Shown here in pieces: positions 8,419-16,400 of a DNA stretch of 64,000 bases (positions within the stretch are counted from its first letter, which is position 1; each line of letters starts with the position of its first letter). The notes beneath the pieces were generated by a model. That model did not search any database. It had not been told where the DNA came from and saw only the letters and a list, made by a program, of their open reading frames with translations. This DNA is from Microlunatus soli (GTDB taxonomy: Bacteria > Actinomycetota > Actinomycetes > Propionibacteriales > Propionibacteriaceae), in the NCBI RefSeq assembly GCF_900105385.1, contig NZ_LT629772.1, forward strand, positions 186,001 through 250,000. The letters are read 5' to 3'. The position numbers were made by a program, and so were the translations under genes.

Positions 8419-9552
8419 ATGGACGGCAACCGGTTCTCGATCCACCGGATGACGCTGCGGGCTTTCGACCTCAGTGAGCGCGGGGCGCGCGCCGGCAAGC
8501 GGTCGGCACAGCGCCGCTGGGAACGGCTGCGGAGTCGGTCGTTCATGATCATCCAATGCGCGGTGACCGCCGGCCTGGCTTGGCTACTGGCCAGTCTGCT
8601 GATCGGGCCGCGCCCCTTCTTCTCCGCGGTTGCCGCGATCATCACGCTGGGTTTCAGCTTCGGCCAGCGCTGGCGCCGTGCGTTGGAGGTGGCGGCCGGT
8701 GTCGCGGTCGGCGTCGGGATCGGCGACCTGTTCGTGCACATCTTCGGCACCGGCACCTGGCAGATCATCCTGGTCTGCATCATCGCGATGGCGATCGCGG
8801 TGCTGCTCGGCGCCGGCAACCTGATGATCACCCAGGCCGGGGTGCAGGCGATCATCGCGATCACCCTGTTCCCCAATCCTGGTGCCGGCGTGACCCGCTG
8901 GCTGGACGCGCTCGTCGGCTGCGGGCTGGCGTTGATCGTCGCGACCATTGCGCCGATCGGTCCGATCCGTCGGCCGGGTCGGCTGGGTGCCGGCTTCCTG
9001 CAGGAGGTCGCCTCCACGGTACGGGCCGCCGCGGCGTCGTTACGCAACGACGACCCGGAGGCCGGTGACGCCGTGCTGGAACGGGCCCGCCGCGGCGAAG
9101 CGCTGCTGGAGGACATCTCCGACGCCGCCGACGAGGGGCTGGCGGTGGTACGCAACTCGCCGTTCCTGCGCGGCCGGCGATCGGAGATCCGGGCCTTCGC
9201 CGGGCTCTATCCGCCGCTGGACCGGCTGTCGCGCAATCTGCGAGTGCTGGCCCGTCGCAGTGCCGTCGCGCTGTGGCGGGACGAGACCGTGCCGTTGGCT
9301 TCGGTGGTGCTGCTGGAACAACTGGCCGACGTGATCAACTTCATGGCCGGCGAACTCTACGAGGGCCGGATCCCCGAGCGGGCCCGGCAACGGCTGCTCG
9401 ATGTCGGGCAGGCCAGCACCCAGGTCGGGCTGGCCGATTCGCTGTCGGCGATCGTGGTGCTGGCGCAGACCCGGTCGATGATCGTCGACCTGCTCGAGGT
9501 GTCCGGGATGAGCGCAACCGACGCCCGTGAGGCGATCGGCGAACTCGACTGA
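8419..9552 (+). CDS. FUSC / aromatic acid exporter family membrane protein
   Basis: The 377-residue product has an N-terminal block of about six hydrophobic helices (residues about 42-175, including FMIIQCAVTAGLAWLLASLL, QIILVCIIAMAIAVLLGAG and ALVGCGLALIVATIAPI). A long soluble, helical C-terminal half follows. This is the layout of the FUSC / ArAE family of inner-membrane proteins, some of which export aromatic acids. The substrate is unknown. ATG 8419 follows GGAGGTGACCG, an excellent ribosome site. It is transcribed divergently from thuA, with starts about 130 bp apart. A perfect hairpin overlaps its stop codon. Confidence 0.8.
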   Translation: MDGNRFSIHRMTLRAFDLSERGARAGKRSAQRRWERLRSRSFMIIQCAVTAGLAWLLASLLIGPRPFFSAVAAIITLGFSFGQRWRRALEVAAGVAVGVGIGDLFVHIFGTGTWQIILVCIIAMAIAVLLGAGNLMITQAGVQAIIAITLFPNPGAGVTRWLDALVGCGLALIVATIAPIGPIRRPGRLGAGFLQEVASTVRAAAASLRNDDPEAGDAVLERARRGEALLEDISDAADEGLAVVRNSPFLRGRRSEIRAFAGLYPPLDRLSRNLRVLARRSAVALWRDETVPLASVVLLEQLADVINFMAGELYEGRIPERARQRLLDVGQASTQVGLADSLSAIVVLAQTRSMIVDLLEVSGMSATDAREAIGELD

Positions 9553-9574
9553 ATCCCTGTGGGCACAGGGATTC
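9551..9574 (+). terminator. Hairpin overlapping the FUSC stop codon
   Basis: GAATCCCTGTG at 9551-9561 is followed after GG by CACAGGGATTC at 9564-9574, an uninterrupted inverted repeat starting in the stop codon. It has no T-run. It probably separates the FUSC transcript from the tRNA unit. Confidence 0.6.
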
Positions 9575-9630
9575 CGAGCCGACCGATCGACTGTCGACGG
9601 TGCGTCTCGGGGGGTCGGGCCAGGCTCGAT

Positions 9631-9659
9631 TTGTCCTACGGGGATGTGTCGGGTAGATT
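9631..9659 (+). promoter_or_regulatory. Candidate sigma70-type promoter for the initiator tRNA
   Basis: TTGTCC (-35, 9631-9636) and TAGATT (-10, 9654-9659) are separated by 17 bp, and the tRNA begins 13 bp after the -10 hexamer. Confidence 0.6.
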
Positions 9660-9671
9660 TCCATCTCGCGA

Positions 9672-9748
9672 CGCGGGGTGGAGCAGCTCGGTAGCTCGCT
9701 GGGCTCATAACCCAGAGGTCGCAGGTTCAAATCCTGCCCCCGCTACCA
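9672..9748 (+). tRNA. Initiator tRNA-fMet (anticodon CAU)
   Basis: A complete 77-nt cloverleaf ending in an encoded CCA. Acceptor stem CGCGGGG pairs with CCCCGCT except for a C1 x U72 mismatch. The anticodon loop is CTCATAA. Three consecutive G-C pairs close the anticodon stem (CTGGG/CCCAG) and the D stem has an A11-U24 pair. The unpaired 1-72 position, the GGG/CCC anticodon stem and A11-U24 are bacterial initiator identity features, so this is the start tRNA and not the elongator Met tRNA. The accessory region from 9.8 to 18.9 kb begins directly downstream. Confidence 0.95.
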
Positions 9749-9759
9749 CCAGCAGGACC

Positions 9760-9792
9760 AAAGAACCTCGGACCATCGGTCCGAGGTTCTTT
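9760..9792 (+). terminator. Terminator of the initiator tRNA gene
   Basis: AAAGAACCTCGGACC (9760-9774) pairs perfectly with GGTCCGAGGTTCTTT (9778-9792) around ATC, followed by GCTTTCC. It is a strong 15-bp stem 11 nt after the tRNA CCA end. Confidence 0.9.
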
Positions 9793-9857
9793 GCTTTCCT
9801 GGGAGCCTCGGGAAGACGTCCGGGGTCATGTCTGACAGAGGTAGTACATTTGCTGTC

Positions 9858-10136
9858 ATGAGGACGGTGTCGAAGCGGGAGCTGAATCAGAACACCGCCG
9901 CGGTGCTGGACGAGGTCACCGAGTCCGACGATGTTGTGGTGACCGAGCGCGGAAAACCGCGATGGCGGGTCAGCGTCGCCCGCGACCAGGACTCCGCGCT
10001 CGATCGCTTGCGACGGGAAGGGCGCTATGCCCCACCGTCGTCCGATCCCGCGTCATGGCCGGATCATCCGGCAGGCCCCACATACAGCGACAGCGACGTC
10101 GACGCCGTGCTGGACGAGATCCGCGGGGACCACTGA
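9858..10136 (+). CDS. Type II antitoxin, Phd/YefM family
   Basis: The antitoxin should bind and neutralise the PIN-domain toxin encoded next and repress the shared promoter. The 92-residue product has the Phd/YefM N-terminus (VSKRELNQNTAAVLDEV, then VVVTERGKPRWRVSV at about 25-40). Its acidic C-terminus, with SDSDVDAVLDEIRGDH, is the likely toxin-binding segment. I chose ATG 9858. The longer frame from 9828 adds residues with no family match. It ends 3 nt before the toxin GTG, so the two are surely cotranscribed. The tRNA terminator lies just upstream, so the pair needs its own promoter near 9815-9850. Confidence 0.88.
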   Translation: MRTVSKRELNQNTAAVLDEVTESDDVVVTERGKPRWRVSVARDQDSALDRLRREGRYAPPSSDPASWPDHPAGPTYSDSDVDAVLDEIRGDH

Positions 10137-10139
10137 TCC

Positions 10140-10547
10140 GTGGCATCGACGGTTGTCTACCTGGATACATCGATAGCACTTCGCACGATTCTCGATGTCC
10201 CCGAGCGACAGCGTTTGCAGGAGTGGATGCAGACTCCGGGCACGACCTTCGTCTCGTCCCGACTGCTGCGTACCGAGGTGATTCGCGTCCTCCGACGGGA
10301 CGGTCGGCCGGTCTCCGACGGAGCGCCGCTGCTCGACCGCGTCGGACTGCTCGATATCACCCGCGAGACCCACACGATCGCCGAATCGTTCGAACGGCAC
10401 GTCAAGACCCTTGATGCGCTTCACCTCGCGACGGCGCTCCTCATCGGCGATCCTGTCACGGTCGCGACGCATGACGCGACCATGAAGGTCGTTGCCGAGC
10501 AGTTGGGCCTGCGAGTGGCGGACCCAGTGGCCACGTCCGGCCCGTAG
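10140..10547 (+). CDS. vapC: VapC-type PIN-domain ribonuclease toxin
   Basis: A 135-residue PIN-domain protein predicted to cleave RNA with Mg2+. The acidic active site is visible: Asp9 (VVYLDTS), Glu46 (LLRTEVIRV), Asp92 (TLDALHLATA) and Asp112 (THDATM), the VapC arrangement. GTG 10140 follows the antitoxin stop by 3 nt. VapC toxins target tRNA or rRNA, and enteric VapC cleaves initiator tRNA. The adjacent gene here is an initiator tRNA, which may be chance. The target cannot be read from sequence. The cognate antitoxin is of Phd rather than AbrB type, a common pairing in actinobacteria. Confidence 0.9.
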   Translation: MASTVVYLDTSIALRTILDVPERQRLQEWMQTPGTTFVSSRLLRTEVIRVLRRDGRPVSDGAPLLDRVGLLDITRETHTIAESFERHVKTLDALHLATALLIGDPVTVATHDATMKVVAEQLGLRVADPVATSGP

Positions 10548-10677
10548 CTGTCTCGGTTCCGCTATCGTCGCAACCCGGAACCTCGTCCAGCGGTTCACCG
10601 GGCCGAAGCGCTTGGCACGGCCTGGTCAGCAGCCCAGCATTGACTGGGATGGATCGAAGTCGAAACCCGGAGGACGG

Positions 10678-11007
10678 ATGCGAGGACTTGACGCCCCAGG
10701 GATGGTCGACCTGGTGGGAGAGGAGCAGACGGGTGAGATCTCGCTGATCATCTCCCATGACAAGGCCTGGACCGACGAGCCCGTCGAACTGGAGCGACTC
10801 GCAACAAAGATCAACAACTACGCGTCCTTCGCACTGGATGGCGGCTTGCTGAACCAGTTCCCGGAGTCGGCGGGCAGGCCGCTGCGGATCCTCGTCGACT
10901 GCGTCACCGCGCCGACCCCGGAGGTGAGTGCCCTGCTGCATCGTGCGGAAGCCCAACTTGCGACCTACTCGTTGGGTCTTGCCGTCAACTATCCGTTGCG
11001 GGGTTGA
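10678..11007 (+). CDS. Small DUF6572-like protein of unknown function
   Basis: The 109-residue product begins MRGLDAPGMVDLVGEEQ and contains ISLIISHDKAWTDEPVELE and LATKINNYASFALDGGLL. This pattern resembles DUF6572, a small cytoplasmic family often found near polymorphic toxin loci, but I cannot confirm the family. ATG 10678 has GGAGGACGG just upstream and is preferred over the longer frame from 10492, which overlaps the vapC 3' end and is poorly coding. It is oriented toward the Rhs immunity cluster and ends 35 bp from the LRR pseudogene on the other strand. Confidence 0.65.
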   Translation: MRGLDAPGMVDLVGEEQTGEISLIISHDKAWTDEPVELERLATKINNYASFALDGGLLNQFPESAGRPLRILVDCVTAPTPEVSALLHRAEAQLATYSLGLAVNYPLRG

Positions 11008-11041
11008 GCAATTCGATCCGGTCCGGCACCGTCCCGGTCAC

Positions 11042-11476
11042 TCACGTCTCGGGTAAGCCAGCCTGGACGTCCTGGACGCTCGGCCGGTGGTGTCGTCGGT
11101 CTGCATCCGCAGGCCCTTCAGCCGAGGCAGTACTTCCAGAGGCGTCAGATCACCATCGGTAACGATGGTATATCCGTACAGGATGATCGATTCGATCCTG
11201 CTCAACCCTGACAGCGGTGCGAGGGAGGGGATCTCTCCCCCATCGCTGAACTCAAAGGTTCGAGCTCGCGCGGTCGCACGCCACCGGTCAGCGGCTCCAA
11301 CCGTTCCAGGTTCTCGATCAGACCGCCGTCCAGCCGCGACACCGTTGAGCTCCCATGAATCTCCGCCCGCCACAGTCGTAGCACCTCGGTCACCTCATCC
11401 AATGGTGCACGGACAAATCCGATGCTCGACGTCACCGGCGCTACCGGTCCCCGAACAGCGTTACGTCACCCGTCAT
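11042..11476 (-). pseudogene. Leucine-rich-repeat immunity-like gene, broken by three frameshifts
   Basis: The gene can be followed only by changing frame. ATG 11476, with GAGGAACGTC upstream, reads MTGDVTLFGDR and then a stop. A second frame from about 11435 reads VTSSIGFVRAPLDEVTEVL and on to NLERLEPLTGG. A third from about 11270 reads RTFEFSDGGEIPSLAPLSG and DGDLTPLEVLPRLKGL. A final shift near 11075 gives RHHRPSVQDVQAGLPET and a stop at 11042. The pieces join into an LRR-like product of about 145 residues with the SPL.LPRL repeat pattern. It is the last gene of the minus-strand Rhs operon, 8 bp after the pentapeptide-like gene. Either a decayed immunity gene or clustered indel errors would explain it. 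Confidence 0.7.
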
Positions 11477-11484
11477 GACGTTCC

Positions 11485-12414
11485 TCAGCTACCGGTTTGC
11501 GCGCACTCGAATGCCCGCCGCATCGTGGCTTCAAGCTCAGGTTCATCGAATCCGCGCAGGTCGAAGCACGCGTCGGAGTCCTCGGCCCCGGGCGCCTTGA
11601 GTGCGTATTCCAGGTAAGCCAATGCCCCTTGAGCCGAAGCATCGTTCGGCTGCGAGGACAGCCACGCGGCGGCGCGGCGGTAGACGGCCGGATAGTGTCG
11701 GGCGACGAACAGGCCGGCTTGATCAGGGAGCTTGACGCGGTCCAGCACGTATCCGGTGATGCTGACGTCGGTGAACTCCGCCTGACTGAAATCCGCCGAG
11801 AACGCACTGGGTGACACCGGATACCGATGGCCGCGCCCGTCGATGATCATCTCTCTGGCAGGGCCACGGAATGTACAGTCGACGACCTCACTGTCCTGAA
11901 ACTTGAGCGACCTGGACGGCGCATCAAAGCTGCAGTCGATCAAGACGCACCCGGTGAGCGACGAATCGACGAGATTGGCACGATCGAACGCAACCCGGCG
12001 CCACACGTTCCGCCGCCCGAGCCACTCGCCTGTTCCCAGCCCGCCACTGCCCCGCAGATCGGCTCGGCGGAAGGAGCAGTCGGTGACCTCGGTGCCCCAC
12101 AGCCGCCAGTCCAGCAGGCTTGCCGAGTCGAACAGGCAATTCTCGATCTCGGAACCGAAGAACCGGGCCGCGTCGATCTGAGCCCGCCGGAGATCCAGCG
12201 ACTGCCAGTGCACACCGGCCGTGGGATTGTCCTTGTCCCCGAGGGTGAACGGCGAGGCCGCCAGCGGGATCCCGCGCAGGTCGACCCGTCCGTAGACCTC
12301 GGACAGCCCATCGGGTCGATGCCCCCGACCGAGCAACCAGTCACGGACGGCACGGGTCAGTCTCAATCCGTCCGATGCGTACCAGCGCTGTCTCAGCTCC
12401 GCGGCGGTCGCCAT
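11485..12414 (-). CDS. Pentapeptide-repeat-like beta-helix protein in the Rhs operon
   Basis: The 309-residue product has a central region (about residues 60-195) built of short repeats of the A(D/N)LXX type, such as LDLRRAQIDAARFFGSEIEN, CSFRRADLRGSG, RANLVDSSLTGCVLIDCSFD and VVDCTFRG. This is the pattern of pentapeptide-repeat right-handed beta-helices. A helical C-terminal domain of about 80 residues follows (HYPAVYRRAAAWLSSQPNDA). ATG 12414 has GAGGA 7 nt upstream. Position between kptA and the LRR pseudogene suggests a role in immunity or toxin modulation, but this is inferred from context only. No enzymatic motif is seen. Confidence 0.7.
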   Translation of the reverse strand: MATAAELRQRWYASDGLRLTRAVRDWLLGRGHRPDGLSEVYGRVDLRGIPLAASPFTLGDKDNPTAGVHWQSLDLRRAQIDAARFFGSEIENCLFDSASLLDWRLWGTEVTDCSFRRADLRGSGGLGTGEWLGRRNVWRRVAFDRANLVDSSLTGCVLIDCSFDAPSRSLKFQDSEVVDCTFRGPAREMIIDGRGHRYPVSPSAFSADFSQAEFTDVSITGYVLDRVKLPDQAGLFVARHYPAVYRRAAAWLSSQPNDASAQGALAYLEYALKAPGAEDSDACFDLRGFDEPELEATMRRAFECAQTGS

Positions 12415-12522
12415 GCAACATCCTCGGTCAGTCGGCGAAGATCAAGGTCTCCCGGATTCCCGTGATCGTAGTCCGACTCGTGCTTCGGTCGTGATCATCT
12501 TGACGACATAGCCGCCAGCTGA

Positions 12523-13074
12523 TCAGTCCGCGACAGCAACGAATTCGGCTGGCACCTGATCAGCGAGCCACACGACCTCATTACCTTCGTAGAAGGTCAC
12601 GCCTGCCGCCGCGGCGGCTACCGAGTCCACACTCAGCACGATCGGATCGGCGCTCTTGCGCCGCCCGACCGACACAGCGGTCTCGCGATCTATGGACAGA
12701 TGAACGAACTGTCGCCCCATCGGGATCAAACCTTCGGACCTGATCGCCGACCACGAGTCAGGGGCCGTCCCATGGAACAAGCGGCTCGGCGGTGTAGCAG
12801 GTCGACGACGGATCCGGCCGGGGATCGAGTGGCCATAGATCGCCCGGATACGGTCTCCGTCGATCTCGTGACGACGTTTTGTCGCCGTGGCGAGCATGTT
12901 CTGCAAGGCAGTCCGGTCGACCGAAGCCCACACGCCACCCTGCTCGCGAATGGCCTCGATGAGTTGATCGATAGGCACCCAGCCCTCGTCGTCCAATTCC
13001 AGCTCGTACAACCATGGCTGGTGGCGCAGCGCGTGAGACACCAGTCGACTCAGATCCGCGTCAGTCGTACTCAA
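12523..13074 (-). CDS. kptA: RNA 2'-phosphotransferase (KptA/Tpt1)
   Basis: KptA/Tpt1 enzymes remove a 2'-phosphate from RNA using NAD+, as at ligated tRNA splice junctions. The 183-residue product begins LSRLVSHALRHQPWLYEL (the conserved Arg-His of the family) and has DDEGWVPIDQL and RIRAIYGHSIPGRI. Its ART-like half has SRLFHGTAPDSWSAI, FVHLSIDRETAVSVGRRK and a final VWLADQVPAEF. All expected blocks are present. The start is TTG 13074 with GGAGG 6 nt upstream, inside the 3' end of the immunity gene (14-bp overlap), so translation is coupled. Bacterial KptA usually stands alone. Here it sits in an Rhs toxin operon, which suggests a job linked to toxin-damaged RNA. Confidence 0.93.
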   Translation of the reverse strand: MSTTDADLSRLVSHALRHQPWLYELELDDEGWVPIDQLIEAIREQGGVWASVDRTALQNMLATATKRRHEIDGDRIRAIYGHSIPGRIRRRPATPPSRLFHGTAPDSWSAIRSEGLIPMGRQFVHLSIDRETAVSVGRRKSADPIVLSVDSVAAAAAGVTFYEGNEVVWLADQVPAEFVAVAD

Positions 13075-13414
13075 TCAAGTCCTCCACTGCTTGGCGCAGC
13101 CAAGCGTAGAACCCGTCGAACTCCGCCTGCTGCTCCCAGCCGGGTGAGGCGAAGTCGTGGATGATCGACACCCTGCCATCGCCTCGGCGCAGGTCCCAAC
13201 AACCGACGTCATCGTTATCGATCCGCCGAGCGAACGGCACCAGCAGTCGCGTCGGATATCGCTCACCCAGACCATCCAGACGCTGTGCAAGCTCCTCACC
13301 CTCGAGGATTCGCCATGGCTCCAGGTCGGTCAGCCCGAGCTCCACAACCCGAATGAACTCCGGCGGATACATGAACCCGCCGGGAAGCTCGGCAGGGCCC
13401 AGCAGAGTAACCAT
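13061..13414 (-). CDS. SMI1/KNR4-like (SUKH) immunity protein of the Rhs toxin
   Basis: The 117-residue product has features of the SUKH superfamily, the commonest immunity fold of polymorphic toxins: VTLLGPAELPGGFMYPPEFIR, then LEPWRILEGEELAQRL, LLVPFARRIDNDDVGCWDL and the C-terminal FDGFYAWLRQAVEDLIEYD. The start is set at ATG 13414, which overlaps the Rhs stop (TGATG) and has GAAGGGAAC just upstream. In-frame ATGs at 13456 and 13438 lie inside the Rhs gene without ribosome sites. The overlap couples immunity to toxin translation. It is the obvious candidate antidote for the Rhs tip domain. Family assignment is by pattern only. Confidence 0.75.
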   Translation of the reverse strand: MVTLLGPAELPGGFMYPPEFIRVVELGLTDLEPWRILEGEELAQRLDGLGERYPTRLLVPFARRIDNDDVGCWDLRRGDGRVSIIHDFASPGWEQQAEFDGFYAWLRQAVEDLIEYD

Positions 13415-16400
13415 CAGTTCCCTTCGTAACCAGTCCATGGCGAACCGTTCGGCCATGCGTTGCGATAGCCCGCACTTTGGTTGCCGATTCGGTTGCTAGC
13501 CGCCTCGCCCCAAGTCTCAGGGATGACACCCTTGCGCGACGGGAAACGTCCTGCGTGCTCGCCAGGGATCAGATCGTCGAAGCCGTGGACATTGGCCTTG
13601 ACGTCGATACCGGCCATCTTCGCCGCAAGCAGGCGCCGGTTGTCGAGCGACGTGAGGCCGCCATCCTGCATCTTGACGACATCGATCGGGTCGCCCTTCC
13701 AGCCGTTGGCACGCATGCTGTCCCTGATCTCCGCAACCCCCGCTCCAGCCTTGTTCTGACTGAACCGTACCGAGTCGGACGGGATCGAAGTTCCAGGGCT
13801 CGGCTTCGGTCGCACCTTCTGCAACACCTTGCCGCCGACGGCAGCGAGGCCGTGTCCCGCAGCGCCACCGGCGCCGCCGAGTGCGGCACCTGACACGGCG
13901 CCGGTGCCGGTCGCGGTGAGGAAGCCACCGACGGTGTGCGGACCAGGTCCGGTGGAGTAGCGGTAGGCGCCCATCCCGGCGCCGCCGACGCCACCGGACA
14001 CCGCACCGGTGATCGCGGCGGCCTTCAGACCGGTGGCCCCGACCTTGGCCGCGACACCCAGACCGCCGACACCGCCGAGGGCACCGGAGACCGCGACCTC
14101 ACCCCAGTTGACCTCGCCGGTGGTGGCCTTCTGGATGATCGTGTCGGCGCCGGCGGAGATCAGCATCATGCCGGCGGGACCGCCGAAGCCGGTGGCGACC
14201 ATGACACCGCCGGCCAGCACCATCGCGCCGCCGGCCAGGTATTCCCAGTTGTTCTTGACCCAGCCGGTCGTCGCGTCCCAGGCCTTCTCGTACCAGGGCT
14301 TGCGGGCGTTCTCCAGATCGGCCTGGGAGACCGGTTTCAGACCGGTCGGATCCAAGGCCTGCAACGGATCGTTGCCGGCATAGGAGTACGGATTGCCGGC
14401 CCACCCGGCGCCGAGCTCGGGTTCCAGCGGGTCGACCGACAGGAAGCCGCGGGTGCTCGGATCGTAGGCCCGGGCATGGAGCCATTCCAGGCCGGCGATG
14501 TTGAGTTCCCCCGCCGCGCCGATGCTCAGGCCACCGGGAAGATCCGTCGCACCACCGTTGTCGATGGTCCACGGATCATGACCGGTCGCCCGGCTGGGAC
14601 GCCAGCCGGTCGCTGTCCACTGATCACCGATACCGACGGCGGCGGGAGTGCCGAGCACCGAGGCGTCCCCGACCTGCACCAGACCGGGCGCGTACGGGGT
14701 GGCAGTGTCCCAGTAGGTCGACAGCTCGCCCGACTCCCCCGCGATCGACGCGAGCTGACCGGTGCTGTCGACCTGCATCCGGGTCGTCCGCACCCGGTCG
14801 CCGACCCGATCGGTGACCCCCGACAGATAGCCGGTCGGCGACCAGGAGTAGTCCCGCTGCCGGCCGTCGGCGAAGTCGGTCCGAACGCGGCGGCCTGCGT
14901 CGTCGTAGTGGTAGCTGGTCGTGCCCCCGGCATCGGTCGAGGAGATCAGTTGGGCTGCCGCGTCGTAGTCGTAGGTCCGGGACTGCCCGTCCCGGGTCTC
15001 GGCGATCAGCCGGCCCGCGGCGTCATAGCGCCACCGGGACACGGACTCGCCGAGCCCGTCGACCAGCCGGGCGGCGATCAGCTGGCAGGCCTCGTCGTAG
15101 TCGAAGGTCGTCGATCGCCCGGAGCCGTCGACGTCGTCCCGGTCGATCCGGGTGATCCGGCCGTCGTCGTCGCGATCGATGGTGGTTCGGACGGATCCGT
15201 CGGTGCGGCTGACGGTGTGCGCGGAGACGAAACCGTCGGCGTAGCCCCAGGTCTGGGACTCAGCTCCGGCGGTCGCGCCGATCAGCCGACCGGACCGGTC
15301 GCGGGTGAATCCGGCACGGCCGAGCAGCGGATGGTCGACGACGGCCAGCCGGTTCGCGGCGTCGTAGCTGTACGTGGTCCGATTGCCGTCCGGCGTCGTC
15401 ATCGAGGTCCGCCGACCGGCGGCGTCGTAGCTCCACTGCACGGCGTTGCCGTCGCGTTCCTGCCGGATCAGTTGATCACGCCGGTTCCACTCCAGCTGCT
15501 GGGTGCTGACCCGATCGGGACGGCTGCGGTCGGTGATGGTGACCCGACGGTTGCGCAGATCCCGTTGGATGGAGCTGATCTCGCGGCCGTCGACGGCGAT
15601 CGAGGCGACCCGGCCGGCGGCATCGTAGGTCCATTCGGTCCGGCGACCACCGGGCTCGGTCTGCCAGACCTGGTGCCCGACCGCGTCGTACCCGGCGGTG
15701 GTGGTCCGGCCGAGAGCGTCGGTTTCGGCGATGCACCGGTTCTCGGCGTCGAACTCGCGCCGGGTGACGTTGCCCAACGGATCGGTGATCGTGGTGTTGC
15801 GGCCGGCCGCGTCGTAGTCGTAGCGGGTGACACCGCCGTTGCCGTTCACCACCGACGTCAGCTGCCCGGCGGAGTCGTAGCGGAACCTGCGTCGCCCGTT
15901 GTCAGGATCTCTGGCCACGATCACCCGGCCGGCGAGATCGTAGCCGTAGCTGGTGGTGCCGATGCCGGGCGAGAAGGTCGCCGTGATCCGGCCGCACCGG
16001 TCGTAGCTGGTCCAACCGACCTCGCCGGTCGGCAGCGTGACCCGGACCGGTCGGCTGTCGGCGTCGTAGCCGATCGTGGTGCGTCCACCGAGCGGGTCGA
16101 TGGTCGCACTCCGCCGGCCGCACTCGTCGTACTCGAATCGGGTGACGTCACCGACCGGGGAGGTGAACGCGATCGGCCGGCCCGCGGCATCGCGTTCGAT
16201 CCGGGTCAGCGCACCCTCGGGGTCGAGCAGTTCGACCGGACGGCCGCAGCGATCGTAGGCGGTGATCGCCGCCGAATCGTCCAGCTGTCCGACGGCGATC
16301 GGACGGCCGAGCGGGTCGAAGCGGTGGGTGACGGTGCCGGTCTCGTCGCGGGAGATGATCTCGCCACCGGCCGCGTCGGAGCTGACCGAGATCTCGTGGC

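Noticed and set aside
9721-9748. Attachment-site duplication of the tRNA-fMet 3' end
   Set aside because: I found no second copy of the tRNA 3' end and no integrase gene in the window.
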